Positions 41,851 through 49,000 of a DNA stretch of 49,000 bases are shown in pieces; positions within the stretch are counted from its first letter, which is position 1, and each line of letters starts with the position of its first letter. Below the pieces are notes generated by a model. The model had not been told where the DNA came from, did no database searches, and saw only the letters and a list, made by a program, of their open reading frames with translations. The stretch is taken from NCBI GenBank assembly GCA_021783135.1, contig JAJXUE010000019.1:1-49000 (forward strand), written 5' to 3'. Origin of the DNA: Bacillota bacterium. Lineage in GTDB: Bacteria > Bacillota > Desulfitobacteriia > Desulfitobacteriales > JAJXUE01. Position numbers and translations under genes: made by a program.

Positions 41851-42417
41851 TTGCGGATTATTGGTGGCAGGGCTAGGGGAAGAACGTTAAAAAGTTTAGG
41901 TGGGCTGAACACACGGCCGACTTCTGATAAGGTCAAGGAAGCTATCTTTAATGTACTTAGCGTTAAGCTTCAGGCTGCTCAGGTGCTGGACTTGTTCGCC
42001 GGTTCTGGCGCGCTGGGCTTGGAGGCCTTGAGCCGCGGGGCAGACTTTGCCGTATTGGTAGAAAAAAGCAGGCAGGCGTGTGAAATAATCCAAGCCAATG
42101 CTGCGTTGACTGGGTTGACGTCGCAAGTTAAGCTGTACAACCGGGATGCGCTGCAGGTCTTAAAATCACTGAGCGGCGAGAAGTTTGATTTAGTATTTGT
42201 GGACCCGCCGTACCGACAAGGTTTAGCGTTGATCAGCTTGGCAATGCTTGGCGAGGGAAATTATTTAGGTCCAAATGGGGTAATAATTGTAGAAACTAGC
42301 AGGGAAGAGCAAATCCCTGTCGAAATAGCTAATTTAAGTCTGCGAAAAAGGGCCAGATATGGCGACACTGAAGTCTGGTACTACCAACTAACAGAAACCG
42401 GGGGAAGGGAATTTTAA
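41851..42417 (+). CDS. rsmD: 16S rRNA (guanine-966-N2) methyltransferase RsmD
   Basis: 188 residues. The N-terminus LRIIGGRARGRTLK is the standard RsmD start, so I chose TTG 41851 (GGGGGGA six bases upstream) and not the ATG-like start inside the repeats. DLFAGSGALGLEALSRGA is the AdoMet motif and VDPPYRQGL the catalytic DPPY. It methylates G966 of 16S rRNA. Three bases separate it from the coiled-coil gene. In many Firmicutes coaD follows rsmD; it does not here. Confidence 0.93.
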   Translation: MRIIGGRARGRTLKSLGGLNTRPTSDKVKEAIFNVLSVKLQAAQVLDLFAGSGALGLEALSRGADFAVLVEKSRQACEIIQANAALTGLTSQVKLYNRDALQVLKSLSGEKFDLVFVDPPYRQGLALISLAMLGEGNYLGPNGVIIVETSREEQIPVEIANLSLRKRARYGDTEVWYYQLTETGGREF

Positions 42418-42419
42418 GT

Positions 42420-42875
42420 ATGGATGTTTTTTCTCTGCTGGAAGATTTAGAAGAAACTGTAGACCGTGGTGCCAAAATCCCCATGACCAGTAGGGTTCTT
42501 GTGGATGAAGAAGCTATCTTTAATTTAATTGATAAGATTCGCAATCATTTGCCGGAAGAACTGCGTCAAGCCAAATGGGTCACCAAAGAACGCGACCGTA
42601 TTTTAGCTGAGGCTCAGGCAGAAGCGGAGAAGGTTGTGGAGCAGGGTCGAACGTATATTACTAAAATGGTAGAAGATTCTGAAGTAGTCAACCAGGCCCA
42701 AGCTTATGCTGAGGAATTGGTCAACCAGTCTAGAAAAGTAGCGCGGGAAATTCGCAGCGGGGCTAATGCTTATGCGGATGAGATGCTCTGTAAAGTGGAG
42801 AATTCCTTGCTTGGTTTGGTGGAATCGTTACGACAAGACAGGCAGCAACTGGCGGCGGAATCTGCATCCAAATAA
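42420..42875 (+). CDS. Coiled-coil protein (V-ATPase subunit H/DivIVA-like), uncharacterised
   Basis: 151 residues. A folded N-terminus (MDVFSLLEDLEETVDRGAKIP, then ILVDE-like helices) is followed by a long Ala/Glu-rich helix from about 55 to 140 (ERDRILAEAQAEAEKVVEQG, later VNQSRKVAREIRSGANAYADE). Such proteins beside rsmD in Clostridia/Negativicutes are annotated as ATPases or hypothetical; a role in division or membrane assembly is only suggested by the coil. It is translationally close to rsmD and ends at a hairpin terminator. Confidence 0.75.
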   Translation: MDVFSLLEDLEETVDRGAKIPMTSRVLVDEEAIFNLIDKIRNHLPEELRQAKWVTKERDRILAEAQAEAEKVVEQGRTYITKMVEDSEVVNQAQAYAEELVNQSRKVAREIRSGANAYADEMLCKVENSLLGLVESLRQDRQQLAAESASK

Positions 42876-42906
42876 TTACCCAAAACTGGATAGGTTAAGT
42901 TACCGG

Positions 42907-42945
42907 AGAAGTGAGGTTGTAAAACCTCGCTTCTACTTGTTTATA
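42907..42945 (+). terminator. Terminator after the rsmD unit
   Basis: AGAAGTGAGGTT (42907-42918) and AACCTCGCTTCT (42923-42934) form a 12-bp stem with one G-U pair and a 4-base loop. The tail ACTTGTTT is modest. It lies between convergent genes. Confidence 0.65.
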
Positions 42946-42979
42946 GCCAACTGTGTGACTATTGTGAAATGTGCAATAT

Positions 42980-44176
42980 TTACCTTGGGCTGAGACAGCG
43001 CTGTAGTACATTGGTAATGACTTTATAGATTAACTGTAAGGTCATTAAAACGAGTCCAGTGGAGATTGTGGCCAACAGTAGTGCCAGTGCTTGGGTCTGC
43101 CAAAGAGGCTGTGAAACAGGTGTGAAGGCGGTTGGAAGGTGACTTGCAGTAATAAGAGTCATAATTCCCACAGCCAATAGTGCGTGCACAAACCGTCCTA
43201 GTACGAAAGGGAATAAGCGAATCGGTGTCCCGCTGATGAAGCTGGCTACCTGAGCGTGGACGGAAACTCCTCCCCATGCCATCAGCGCGGAAACCAGTAA
43301 AATTTGCTGGTACACAGGGGCAGTTGTTTGGGTGATGGCTTTAGCCCCTAAGGTGACCTCAAACAACCCGTCCACTAGTCCCGGAAATAAGGCGGGGTCA
43401 ATCCTTAATAGGTGTAAAATGCTCCCTAACCCCAGGGTCAATAATTGCACAAAGCCTAAAACCATGCCGACTCGGATCAGTACGGCGAACAAAACGATGA
43501 AGCCTCCAACGTGTAAGATGGTGCTGATGGAGTTGCGTACGGCATCACCCATAAGTTGACCGAACGGTCTGTTGTCTTGCTGCTGGGCGCGCAGCATAGC
43601 TCGGAATGCAGTGCGCAACAGCCGTTGCCCGGAGGCCTTCGGTGCAGCACTTTCCGGCTCCCCCCTGCCGTAGAAGCGCATCCCGATGCCTAAAAGCAAA
43701 TTAGCGGAATAATTGACGGCTGCAAGCAGTAAACCCAGACCAGGGTTGCCAAACATGCCGGCGGCAACAGCGCCTAACATAAATCCGGGGCTGGTATTAG
43801 TTGTGAAGGTTAGCAATCGTTCTGCTTCTACAGGCGTTAGCAGGTTTTCTCGGTATAATTTAGCGGTAAGCACGGCACCGATAGGGGGCCCGGAGGTATA
43901 GCCCATTACCACCACAAAGGCGGCACTTCCGGGCAAACGAAAAACCGGACGCATTACAGGTTCGAGCAAGACCCCCAATAAGTGGACAAAACCAGTGCCC
44001 ATAAGCAATTCCGCAAAAATAAAAAATGGCAATAGTGCAGGCAACACATAATGGGCCCAGAGAGCAAAACCTTCGCGGGCTGCTGTAACGACCTCTTGCG
44101 GAAAGACGATCATAACTACCACAGCAAGGGTGATCACGGCGGTTTGGAGAACGGGACGAAATTGCTTGGCGTGCAC
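42980..44176 (-). CDS. ylbJ: Sporulation integral membrane protein YlbJ
   Basis: 398 residues with about eight hydrophobic helices. The segments FALWAHYVLPALLPFFIFAELLMG, YTSGPPIGAVLTAKLY and TFTTNTSPGFMLGAVAAGMFGN are those of YlbJ, a nucleoside-transporter-gate-like protein needed for spore cortex formation in Bacillus. It stands divergent from the ylbK-like gene. An unusual feature is an extra tail of about 40 residues after the last gate helix. Confidence 0.88.
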   Translation of the reverse strand: MHAKQFRPVLQTAVITLAVVVMIVFPQEVVTAAREGFALWAHYVLPALLPFFIFAELLMGTGFVHLLGVLLEPVMRPVFRLPGSAAFVVVMGYTSGPPIGAVLTAKLYRENLLTPVEAERLLTFTTNTSPGFMLGAVAAGMFGNPGLGLLLAAVNYSANLLLGIGMRFYGRGEPESAAPKASGQRLLRTAFRAMLRAQQQDNRPFGQLMGDAVRNSISTILHVGGFIVLFAVLIRVGMVLGFVQLLTLGLGSILHLLRIDPALFPGLVDGLFEVTLGAKAITQTTAPVYQQILLVSALMAWGGVSVHAQVASFISGTPIRLFPFVLGRFVHALLAVGIMTLITASHLPTAFTPVSQPLWQTQALALLLATISTGLVLMTLQLIYKVITNVLQRCLSPR

Positions 44177-44202
44177 GATAGCAAATCCCCTTTGGCAGGA
44201 TT

Positions 44203-44230
44203 TTGGCCGACGTTCATAGTAATGTATAAT
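44203..44230 (+). promoter_or_regulatory. Probable promoter of the patatin-like gene
   Basis: TTGGCC (44203-44208) and TATAAT (44225-44230), 16 bases apart. The leader contains an imperfect dyad (CCCGG...TCTA at about 44250, TAGACCGGG at about 44288) that could fold as an mRNA stem before the start codon. Confidence 0.4.
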
Positions 44231-44324
44231 GATAATATATATTGAGAACCCGGCGTGTCTAGACCGTTATGAGCATACTGAGCTGTAGACCGGGAAATCC
44301 TGTGAATGTTGGGTGGGGATTCGT

Positions 44325-45095
44325 TTGAGGCCGAAAGTAGGTTTGGTGTTAGGTGCTGGTTCGGCGCGTGGTATGGCTCATTTAGGGGTATTACAGGTAT
44401 TGCGTGAAGCGGAGATCCCGATAGACATGATTGTAGGATGCAGCGCCGGTGCTATTGCCGGGGCGCTTTTTGCCGTCGATGCTGACTTGTATCTGATGGA
44501 AAAACTGCTCAGCACCTATCCAATCATGAAACAACTGGCAGATCTAAGGCTGCCGCGGCAGGGCTTTGTCAAAGGGGACCGCATCCTCGAGTTTGTGCGT
44601 CTACTGACTAAGGATTTAACTTTTGAAGAAATTGATCTCCCTTTCGCAGTTGTGGCGACTGATCTGGAAAAGGGCGAACAGGTTGTTTTTGCCAGCGGTA
44701 AGATTGCACCCGCTGTGCGGGCGAGCATTTCCATCCCGGGTGTGTTCTGTCCGTTTAACTACCAGGGGATGATGCTCGTGGACGGTGCAGTAATGAACCG
44801 TTTACCGGTGGAAGTTGCCAAAGGTATGGGGGCTGAGTTCATCATTGGTGTCGATGTGAAACGCAGCCGGGAGGTTAAAATTAAAAATCTGATGGATGTC
44901 ATAATGCAATCTGTCGAAATAATGGAGGAAGAAATTTTTCGTCGGACGGAGAGTGCAGCCGACATTCTGATCGAGCCTGAAGTTGGGCACATCGGTTCGT
45001 TTAAGTTTGACGCCTCAGATGAGGCAGTGCAGCTGGGCCGGGAGGCGGCCTTGAAACTTTTGCCCGCTATCCAACAGGCGTTAAAGTTAGCTTAG
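44325..45095 (+). CDS. Patatin-like phospholipase (YlbK/RssA type)
   Basis: About 256 residues from TTG 44325 (GGTGGGG six bases upstream), giving RPKVGLVLGAGSARGMAHLG; a GTG at 44313 is the alternative. It has the oxyanion loop GAGSARG, the nucleophile elbow GCSAG and the DGA motif (LVDGAVMNRLPVE) that supplies the catalytic Asp. It is a serine-Asp dyad lipase; the natural lipid is unknown. ylbJ and ylbK are neighbours in Bacillus too, here divergent. Confidence 0.9.
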   Translation: MRPKVGLVLGAGSARGMAHLGVLQVLREAEIPIDMIVGCSAGAIAGALFAVDADLYLMEKLLSTYPIMKQLADLRLPRQGFVKGDRILEFVRLLTKDLTFEEIDLPFAVVATDLEKGEQVVFASGKIAPAVRASISIPGVFCPFNYQGMMLVDGAVMNRLPVEVAKGMGAEFIIGVDVKRSREVKIKNLMDVIMQSVEIMEEEIFRRTESAADILIEPEVGHIGSFKFDASDEAVQLGREAALKLLPAIQQALKLA

Positions 45096-45126
45096 GTTTA
45101 GGTATAAATAGGAGGACTAGAGACAA

Positions 45127-46323
45127 ATGAAAGTATTAGTAATCAACTGCGGCAGTTCCTCGCTAAAGTATCAGTTGCTTGATATGGCCAACACAAGTGT
45201 ATTGGCCCAAGGCTTAGTGGAACGTATTGCTATCACCGGCTCGCAGTTAACCCATAAATATGGCAACGCCAAGATCGTTATTAATCAGGAACTTGCTAAC
45301 CACGCAGAGGCAATTAAACTGGTATTAGGTACACTGACTGGTCCGCAATATGGTGTCATCGCTAACTTACAGGAAATTGGTGCCGTAGGCCACCGTGTTG
45401 TGCACGGTGGGGAAAAGTTTGCGGCTTCTGTGTTAATAGATGCTGTAGTTATGCAGGCCATCCGCGCTTGCGTCGAATTAGCTCCATTACACAATCCCCC
45501 CAATATTACGGGGATCGAGGCTTGTCAGCAGCTAATGCCTGCTGTACCGCAAGTGGCAGTGTTTGATACTGCTTTTCACCAAACGATGCCGCCCAAAGCC
45601 TATATGTACGGACTGCCCTATGCTTTGTATGAGCGTTACAAAGTACGCAAATATGGCTTTCACGGCACCTCACATAAGTATGTCAGCAACCAGGCCGCAG
45701 CGATGTTAGGTAAGCCCTTGGCGCAAACAAAGCTGATCACGTGTCATTTGGGTAACGGTTCTTCTGTGAGCGCTGTGCTGGGCGGCAAGTCCATTGAGAA
45801 TTCTATGGGCTTTACGCCGCTAGAAGGTTTATTAATGGGAACAAGGTCCGGGGATCTGGATCCGGCTGTGGTTACCTTTATCATGGATAAAGAAAAATTG
45901 AGCGCTGATGAGGTCAATGACTATCTCAATAAAAAAAGCGGTGTCTTAGGTGTCTCTGGCGTCAGCAGCGATTTTCGCGATATTGAGCAAGCTGCGGCCA
46001 ACGGAAACGCTCGGGCGCATTTGGCCTTGGAGATGTTCGCTTACGATGTGAAGAAATACATTGGAGCTTATGCCGCGGTTTTAAACGGAGTGGATGCCAT
46101 TGTCTTTACGGCCGGTCTGGGTGAAAATTCCGGTGCGATGCGCCAGGCTATCGTTGACGGGCTGGATTATCTCGGCGTGGCAATTGACCAGGCTAAAAAT
46201 AATGTACGCGGTCAACAAGTAGATATATCCCAACCAGACGCAAGTTGCAGGGTCTTAGTGATCCCGACGAACGAGGAGCTGATGATCGCCCAAGATACCG
46301 CTACAATCGTTGGCAATTTATAA
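45127..46323 (+). CDS. ackA: Acetate kinase
   Basis: 398 residues, the standard length. Hallmarks: [15 protein letters not shown] at the start, [44 protein letters not shown] and [10 protein letters not shown]. It makes ATP from acetyl-phosphate in fermentation and can run backwards in acetate uptake. AGGAGG lies upstream. pta is not in the window. Confidence 0.97.
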   Translation: MKVLVINCGSSSLKYQLLDMANTSVLAQGLVERIAITGSQLTHKYGNAKIVINQELANHAEAIKLVLGTLTGPQYGVIANLQEIGAVGHRVVHGGEKFAASVLIDAVVMQAIRACVELAPLHNPPNITGIEACQQLMPAVPQVAVFDTAFHQTMPPKAYMYGLPYALYERYKVRKYGFHGTSHKYVSNQAAAMLGKPLAQTKLITCHLGNGSSVSAVLGGKSIENSMGFTPLEGLLMGTRSGDLDPAVVTFIMDKEKLSADEVNDYLNKKSGVLGVSGVSSDFRDIEQAAANGNARAHLALEMFAYDVKKYIGAYAAVLNGVDAIVFTAGLGENSGAMRQAIVDGLDYLGVAIDQAKNNVRGQQVDISQPDASCRVLVIPTNEELMIAQDTATIVGNL

Positions 46324-46340
46324 AGGTGTGAACGAAAATC

Positions 46341-46370
46341 TTGACAAACAGGATTTTTTGGACTTATAAT
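46341..46370 (+). promoter_or_regulatory. Consensus promoter of the yceD-rpmF unit
   Basis: A perfect TTGACA (46341-46346) and a perfect TATAAT (46365-46370) are 18 bases apart, giving a start near 46377 and a 17-base leader. The strength suits a ribosomal protein transcript. Confidence 0.85.
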
Positions 46371-46393
46371 GAATTTTGTGCATTGAGGTGATT

Positions 46394-46930
46394 ATGTTGT
46401 TAATCAACTTAGCTGGAATTCGCAAGTCTTTTGGTGCGTCGGCCGAGTTTACTTTGCGCGAGCATCTGGCAACCTGGGAGGTTGCAGGCGAAACAGTTGA
46501 ATTTACCCAGCCGGTGGAGGTTGAAGTTAGAGCAACCAACTTGGCCAACTCGCTCTTGCTGCAGGGACAGATCCAAACAGAGGTTAAACTTGTGTGCAGT
46601 AGGTGCTTGGAACCATTTAATTTGGCTGTTACGGTTAATTTTGCAGAAGAACTGTGCCATGCTGCAGATTTGACTTCATACATGGCTGACCACCCGGAAG
46701 CACAAGAAGAGGAAAACTATCAAGTTTTCGCGTCGGATGAGTTTGATATCCGGCCCATGGTAAGCGAACAAATTGTTTTGGCGTTGCCGATGAAGCCATT
46801 GTGTCGTGAAGAGTGTGAAGGACTTTGTCCTAAATGCGGGTGCGATTGGAACAAGGCAAAGTGCGCGTGCGATTTGCAGCAGGGTGATCCTCGCTTGGCC
46901 GGTTTAGCAGACTTTTTTAACAAGGAATAA
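46394..46930 (+). CDS. yceD: DUF177/YceD family protein
   Basis: 178 residues from ATG 46394. The middle part (ANSLLLQGQIQTEVKLVCSRCLEPF) and the C-terminal Cys-rich segment PLCREECEGLCPKCGCDWN are diagnostic of YceD, linked to 23S rRNA folding or accumulation. Its genetic tie to rpmF (L32), 34 bases downstream, is conserved across bacteria. A frame extension to 46376 has no ribosome site and would begin at the promoter start point. Confidence 0.9.
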   Translation: MLLINLAGIRKSFGASAEFTLREHLATWEVAGETVEFTQPVEVEVRATNLANSLLLQGQIQTEVKLVCSRCLEPFNLAVTVNFAEELCHAADLTSYMADHPEAQEEENYQVFASDEFDIRPMVSEQIVLALPMKPLCREECEGLCPKCGCDWNKAKCACDLQQGDPRLAGLADFFNKE

Positions 46931-46964
46931 TGGGATTTTTTAGTATCGAAGGGGGTGTAAAAAA

Positions 46965-47144
46965 ATGGGTGTACCTCAACATAGACAATCAAAAGCCAGA
47001 ATTCGCAGACGCAGGGCTATGGATAAACTGACTGCCCCCGGCTTTATTGAATGTCCCCAATGTCATAAACCCGTTATGCCTCACCATGTGTGTAATGAGT
47101 GTGGCTACTACAAGGGTAAAGAAATCATCGCCAGCGCTGAATAG
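46965..47144 (+). CDS. rpmF: 50S ribosomal protein L32, zinc-binding form
   Basis: 59 residues from ATG 46965 to TAG 47142-47144. MGVPQHRQSKARIRRRRA is the standard L32 start; the zinc ribbon is ECPQC...CNEC. It belongs to the large ribosomal subunit. AAGGGGGTG lies eight bases upstream. It is followed by a strong terminator, so yceD-rpmF is a two-gene unit. Confidence 0.96.
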   Translation: MGVPQHRQSKARIRRRRAMDKLTAPGFIECPQCHKPVMPHHVCNECGYYKGKEIIASAE

Positions 47145-47158
47145 TTGTGCGGAAAGCA

Positions 47159-47192
47159 ACCAGGAGTTATAATAACTCCTGGTGTTTTTTTT
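47159..47192 (+). terminator. Strong intrinsic terminator after rpmF
   Basis: ACCAGGAGTT (47159-47168) and AACTCCTGGT (47174-47183) pair perfectly around a 5-base loop, followed by GT8. It ends the yceD-rpmF transcript. Confidence 0.93.
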
Positions 47193-47242
47193 AATACAAT
47201 AGCCGCTTTTGCTATAAAGTTAAGGTGATGGTTACTTTTGGC

Positions 47243-47271
47243 TTGTCAAAGGCAGAAGTGGAGACTATACT
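47243..47271 (+). promoter_or_regulatory. Promoter of the fapR-plsX-fabH operon
   Basis: TTGTCA (47243-47248) and TATACT (47266-47271) are 17 bases apart. The start point near 47278 falls within the FapR-type operator, so a bound repressor would block initiation directly. Confidence 0.75.
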
Positions 47272-47274
47272 ACT

Positions 47275-47293
47275 ATTAGTACCAGGTACTAAT
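47275..47293. promoter_or_regulatory. FapR operator (perfect palindrome)
   Basis: ATTAGTACC-A-GGTACTAAT is a perfect 9-bp dyad. It matches the known FapR box of Bacillus (TTAGTACC...GGTACTAA type) and lies at the start of the fapR-plsX-fabH transcript. Malonyl-CoA would lift FapR off, so lipid synthesis genes respond to precursor supply. Confidence 0.88.
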
Positions 47294-47331
47294 ATATAAT
47301 TAACTCATAGATTGCAATAAGGTGAACCATA

Positions 47332-47922
47332 ATGGTGAGGACTGTGAAAAAACAAACACGCCAAGAAAAGCTGCGTGCAATGTTAAATGATAACCCTTTT
47401 ATAACTGATGGAGCGCTCGCAGACATCTTGGAGGTGAGCATCCAGACTGTGCGGTTAGACCGTCAGACCATGGGCATACCGGAGTTGCGGGCAAGGGTTC
47501 AGGAGGTAGCCGAGGGTGCTGCCGCTAAACTAAAATCGCTCAGCGGTCCGGAACTGGTGGGCGAACTGCTGGATCTGGAGTTGGGGATAAGGGGTATTTC
47601 CCTGCTGGAAGTCACGGGGGAAATGGTATTTGCGAAAACTGGAGTTGCCAGAGGGCACCATTTATTTGCCCAGGCAAATTCGCTGGCTGTGGCCCTGATT
47701 GATGCAGAAGTGGCGTTGACGGGGACGGCTCAGATCAGATTTAAGCGTCCCGTGTTGCTGGGAGAAAAGGTAATTGCCAGAGCCGTGGTGAATAGCGGTA
47801 AGGGGCAACGCTTTGTCGTTACCGTTACCTCCAGCGTTAAAGATGAAGAAGTTTTTGCGGGCGAGTTTATGGTCTTTGCCAAGGGATCGGAAGGGGAACA
47901 ATGGGATGCGTATAGCAGTTGA
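47332..47922 (+). CDS. fapR: Transcription factor FapR, repressor of fatty acid and phospholipid genes
   Basis: 196 residues. The N-terminal helix-turn-helix (FITDGALADILEVSIQTVRLDRQ) is followed by a hot-dog fold (about 75-190) that binds malonyl-CoA, with FAKTGVARGHHLFAQANSLAVAL holding the ligand site. It represses its own operon through the palindrome at 47275-47293. AAGGTG is seven bases from ATG 47332. Its end overlaps plsX by 17 bases. Confidence 0.93.
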   Translation: MVRTVKKQTRQEKLRAMLNDNPFITDGALADILEVSIQTVRLDRQTMGIPELRARVQEVAEGAAAKLKSLSGPELVGELLDLELGIRGISLLEVTGEMVFAKTGVARGHHLFAQANSLAVALIDAEVALTGTAQIRFKRPVLLGEKVIARAVVNSGKGQRFVVTVTSSVKDEEVFAGEFMVFAKGSEGEQWDAYSS

Positions 47923-48904
47923 TGCTATGGGGGGCGATTTTGCGCCCCGTGAACTTGTTGCCGGTGCAGTACAGGCGGCAGCTTTGCTGCCTGACACAGA
48001 AATAATTCTCGTGGGACAACGGGAGCAGATTATGGATTGTGCGCCTAGTCTGCCAGGTAATATCTCCTTGTTTCCGGCGCAGGAAATAATCGCTATGGAT
48101 GAGCACCCGGCAACTGCAGTCAGGCGTAAAAAAGATGCTTCGATAGTGGTGGCCACCCGCCTGGTTAAAGAAGGTAAGGCGGACGCTGTTGTCTCTGCCG
48201 GGAGTACGGGAGCGCAAATGGCCGCAGCGTTATTTGGCCTGGGACGGCTAAAAGGGATTGAAAGGCCGGCAATCGCTACGGTATTACCGACTGCTCAAGG
48301 CGGCAAGTTAGTACTGGATGTAGGTGCTAATGCCGAGGCTAAGCCGGAACACCTGTATCAGTTTGGTATCATGGGTAGTATCTACGCCGAAAAAATTCTC
48401 CACATCGCTCAACCGAAGGTTGCTTTGCTCAATATCGGCTCCGAAAAAACCAAGGGTAATGAATTGGTTCTGGCAGCATACAGTTTGTTGCAGCAAGCGC
48501 CGCTTAGGTTTATTGGCAATATCGAAGGGCGTGAGGTGCCACGCGGGGATGCCGATGTCGTGGTGTGTGATGGTTTTGTTGGGAACATTGTGTTAAAATT
48601 TGCCGAAGGGCTGGCCGACACTTTGTTTAAGATGATTAAGGCTGAGATTACGGCTAATCCCATGCGTAAATTGGGTGCAGCTTTAGTTAAGCCTGGTTTA
48701 AAAGAGCTTGGCCGCCGGCTTGATTACGCTGAATACGGTGGTTCGCCGTTACTGGGTGTGAATGGAGTCAGTATTGTGTGCCATGGCAGTTCTAAGGCTA
48801 AGGCAATTAAGAATGCTATCAAGGTCGCGCACGAATGCGTTGACAGTGGGTACTTGGAAGTTATCCAAGCCAACTTAACTGAAGGGAAGCGTGAGGAATG
48901 TTAG
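47906..48904 (+). CDS. plsX: Phosphate acyltransferase PlsX
   Basis: 332 residues from ATG 47906 (MRIAVDAMGGDFAPRELVAG, the standard start; frame extensions upstream lie in fapR). Other conserved segments: SAGSTGAQMAAA and LLNIGSEKTKGN. It makes acyl-phosphate from acyl-ACP for PlsY at the cytosolic membrane face. It is preceded by AAGGGG and overlaps fabH by 7 bases. Confidence 0.95.
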   Translation: MRIAVDAMGGDFAPRELVAGAVQAAALLPDTEIILVGQREQIMDCAPSLPGNISLFPAQEIIAMDEHPATAVRRKKDASIVVATRLVKEGKADAVVSAGSTGAQMAAALFGLGRLKGIERPAIATVLPTAQGGKLVLDVGANAEAKPEHLYQFGIMGSIYAEKILHIAQPKVALLNIGSEKTKGNELVLAAYSLLQQAPLRFIGNIEGREVPRGDADVVVCDGFVGNIVLKFAEGLADTLFKMIKAEITANPMRKLGAALVKPGLKELGRRLDYAEYGGSPLLGVNGVSIVCHGSSKAKAIKNAIKVAHECVDSGYLEVIQANLTEGKREEC

Positions 48905-49000
48905 GACGTAGTGTAGGTATTGTGTGGGTTGGTTCATATTTACCGGAGAAGGTGATTACCAACGCTGACCTAGAGAAAATTGTGGACACCAATGATGAAT
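48898..49000 (+). CDS. fabH: Beta-ketoacyl-ACP synthase III FabH (partial, cut by the window edge)
   Basis: ATG 48898 overlaps the plsX stop (TAG 48902-48904). The 34 visible codons (GRSVGIVWVGSYLPEKVITNADLEKIVDTNDE in outline) match the FabH N-terminus, which starts the beta-ketoacyl cycle by condensing acetyl-CoA with malonyl-ACP. The active-site Cys lies beyond the window. It belongs to the FapR-controlled operon. Confidence 0.93.
   Translation, partial: MLGRSVGIVWVGSYLPEKVITNADLEKIVDTNDE

Noticed and set aside
41631-41936. Long minus-strand frame with a Pro/Ser/Thr repeat (SHLAPRTSN)
   Set aside because: It is the reverse reading of the minisatellite and runs into rsmD; only the last 32 codons have a ribosome site and terminator.
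1-49000. tRNA, rRNA or known riboswitch
   Set aside because: I looked for cloverleaf ends, T-loop GTTCGA-type motifs in context and conserved riboswitch cores and saw none; the many GTTCGAG hits at 41,700 are the minisatellite.

Overview
The window reads as chromosomal DNA of an anaerobic, spore-forming Firmicute of the Negativicutes/Clostridia type, probably close to the Sporomusaceae. This is inferred from gene order and protein character, because no rRNA marker is present. The spore-former evidence is a germination protease (gpr), a small acid-soluble spore protein beside it and ylbJ. The housekeeping order (priA-def-fmt-rsmB-rlmN ... prpC-prkC-rsgA-rpe-thiN, rpmB-asp23-fakA-sdaAB-sdaAA-recG-rsmD-ylbJ-ylbK-ackA-yceD-rpmF-fapR-plsX-fabH) is a low-GC Gram-positive backbone.

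Bases 1-12,100 are AT-richer and look accessory. They hold a 5'-truncated transposase, an Rrf2 regulator divergent from a flavin-binding protein, a T4 endonuclease V-like protein, a metallo-beta-lactamase-fold protein, and a TetR/MFS efflux locus whose isochorismatase-family gene is internally deleted. A LysR / membrane protein / M20 amidohydrolase cassette follows, then two gene remnants, an unassigned region rich in dyad symmetry, a membrane-anchored NodB-like protein and mscL.

Bases 12,122-15,450 (minus strand) carry a membrane-bound [NiFe] uptake hydrogenase: small subunit, large subunit and cytochrome b. The small subunit has Asp in place of one proximal-cluster Cys and an extra Cys next to another ligand. 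Its twin-arginine signal lies upstream of every ordinary start codon in frame. No maturation genes are in the window.

Bases 15,500-32,370 are a long plus-strand run. PriA, peptide deformylase, Met-tRNA formyltransferase, a membrane zinc peptidase, RsmB and RlmN lead directly, often by overlapping stop/start codons, into FHA(DUF3662)-FHA-PP2C-RodA/FtsW-PBP-PASTA kinase. This matches the order of the mycobacterial fhaA-fhaB-pstP-rodA-pbpA-pknA/B locus, here joined to the Firmicute rsgA-rpe-thiN genes and hslO. The run appears to couple translation initiation genes with phospho-signalling control of wall synthesis.

Bases 32,400-49,000 contain rpmB (minus), a DUF1858 protein, Asp23, FakA, two small minus-strand proteins, L-serine dehydratase, a RecG with a long N-terminal extension, a spore protein convergent with its likely protease gpr, a 7-bp minisatellite upstream of rsmD, ylbJ, a patatin-like protein, ackA, and the lipid-synthesis block yceD-rpmF-fapR-plsX-fabH. 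A perfect FapR-type operator lies just downstream of the fapR promoter.
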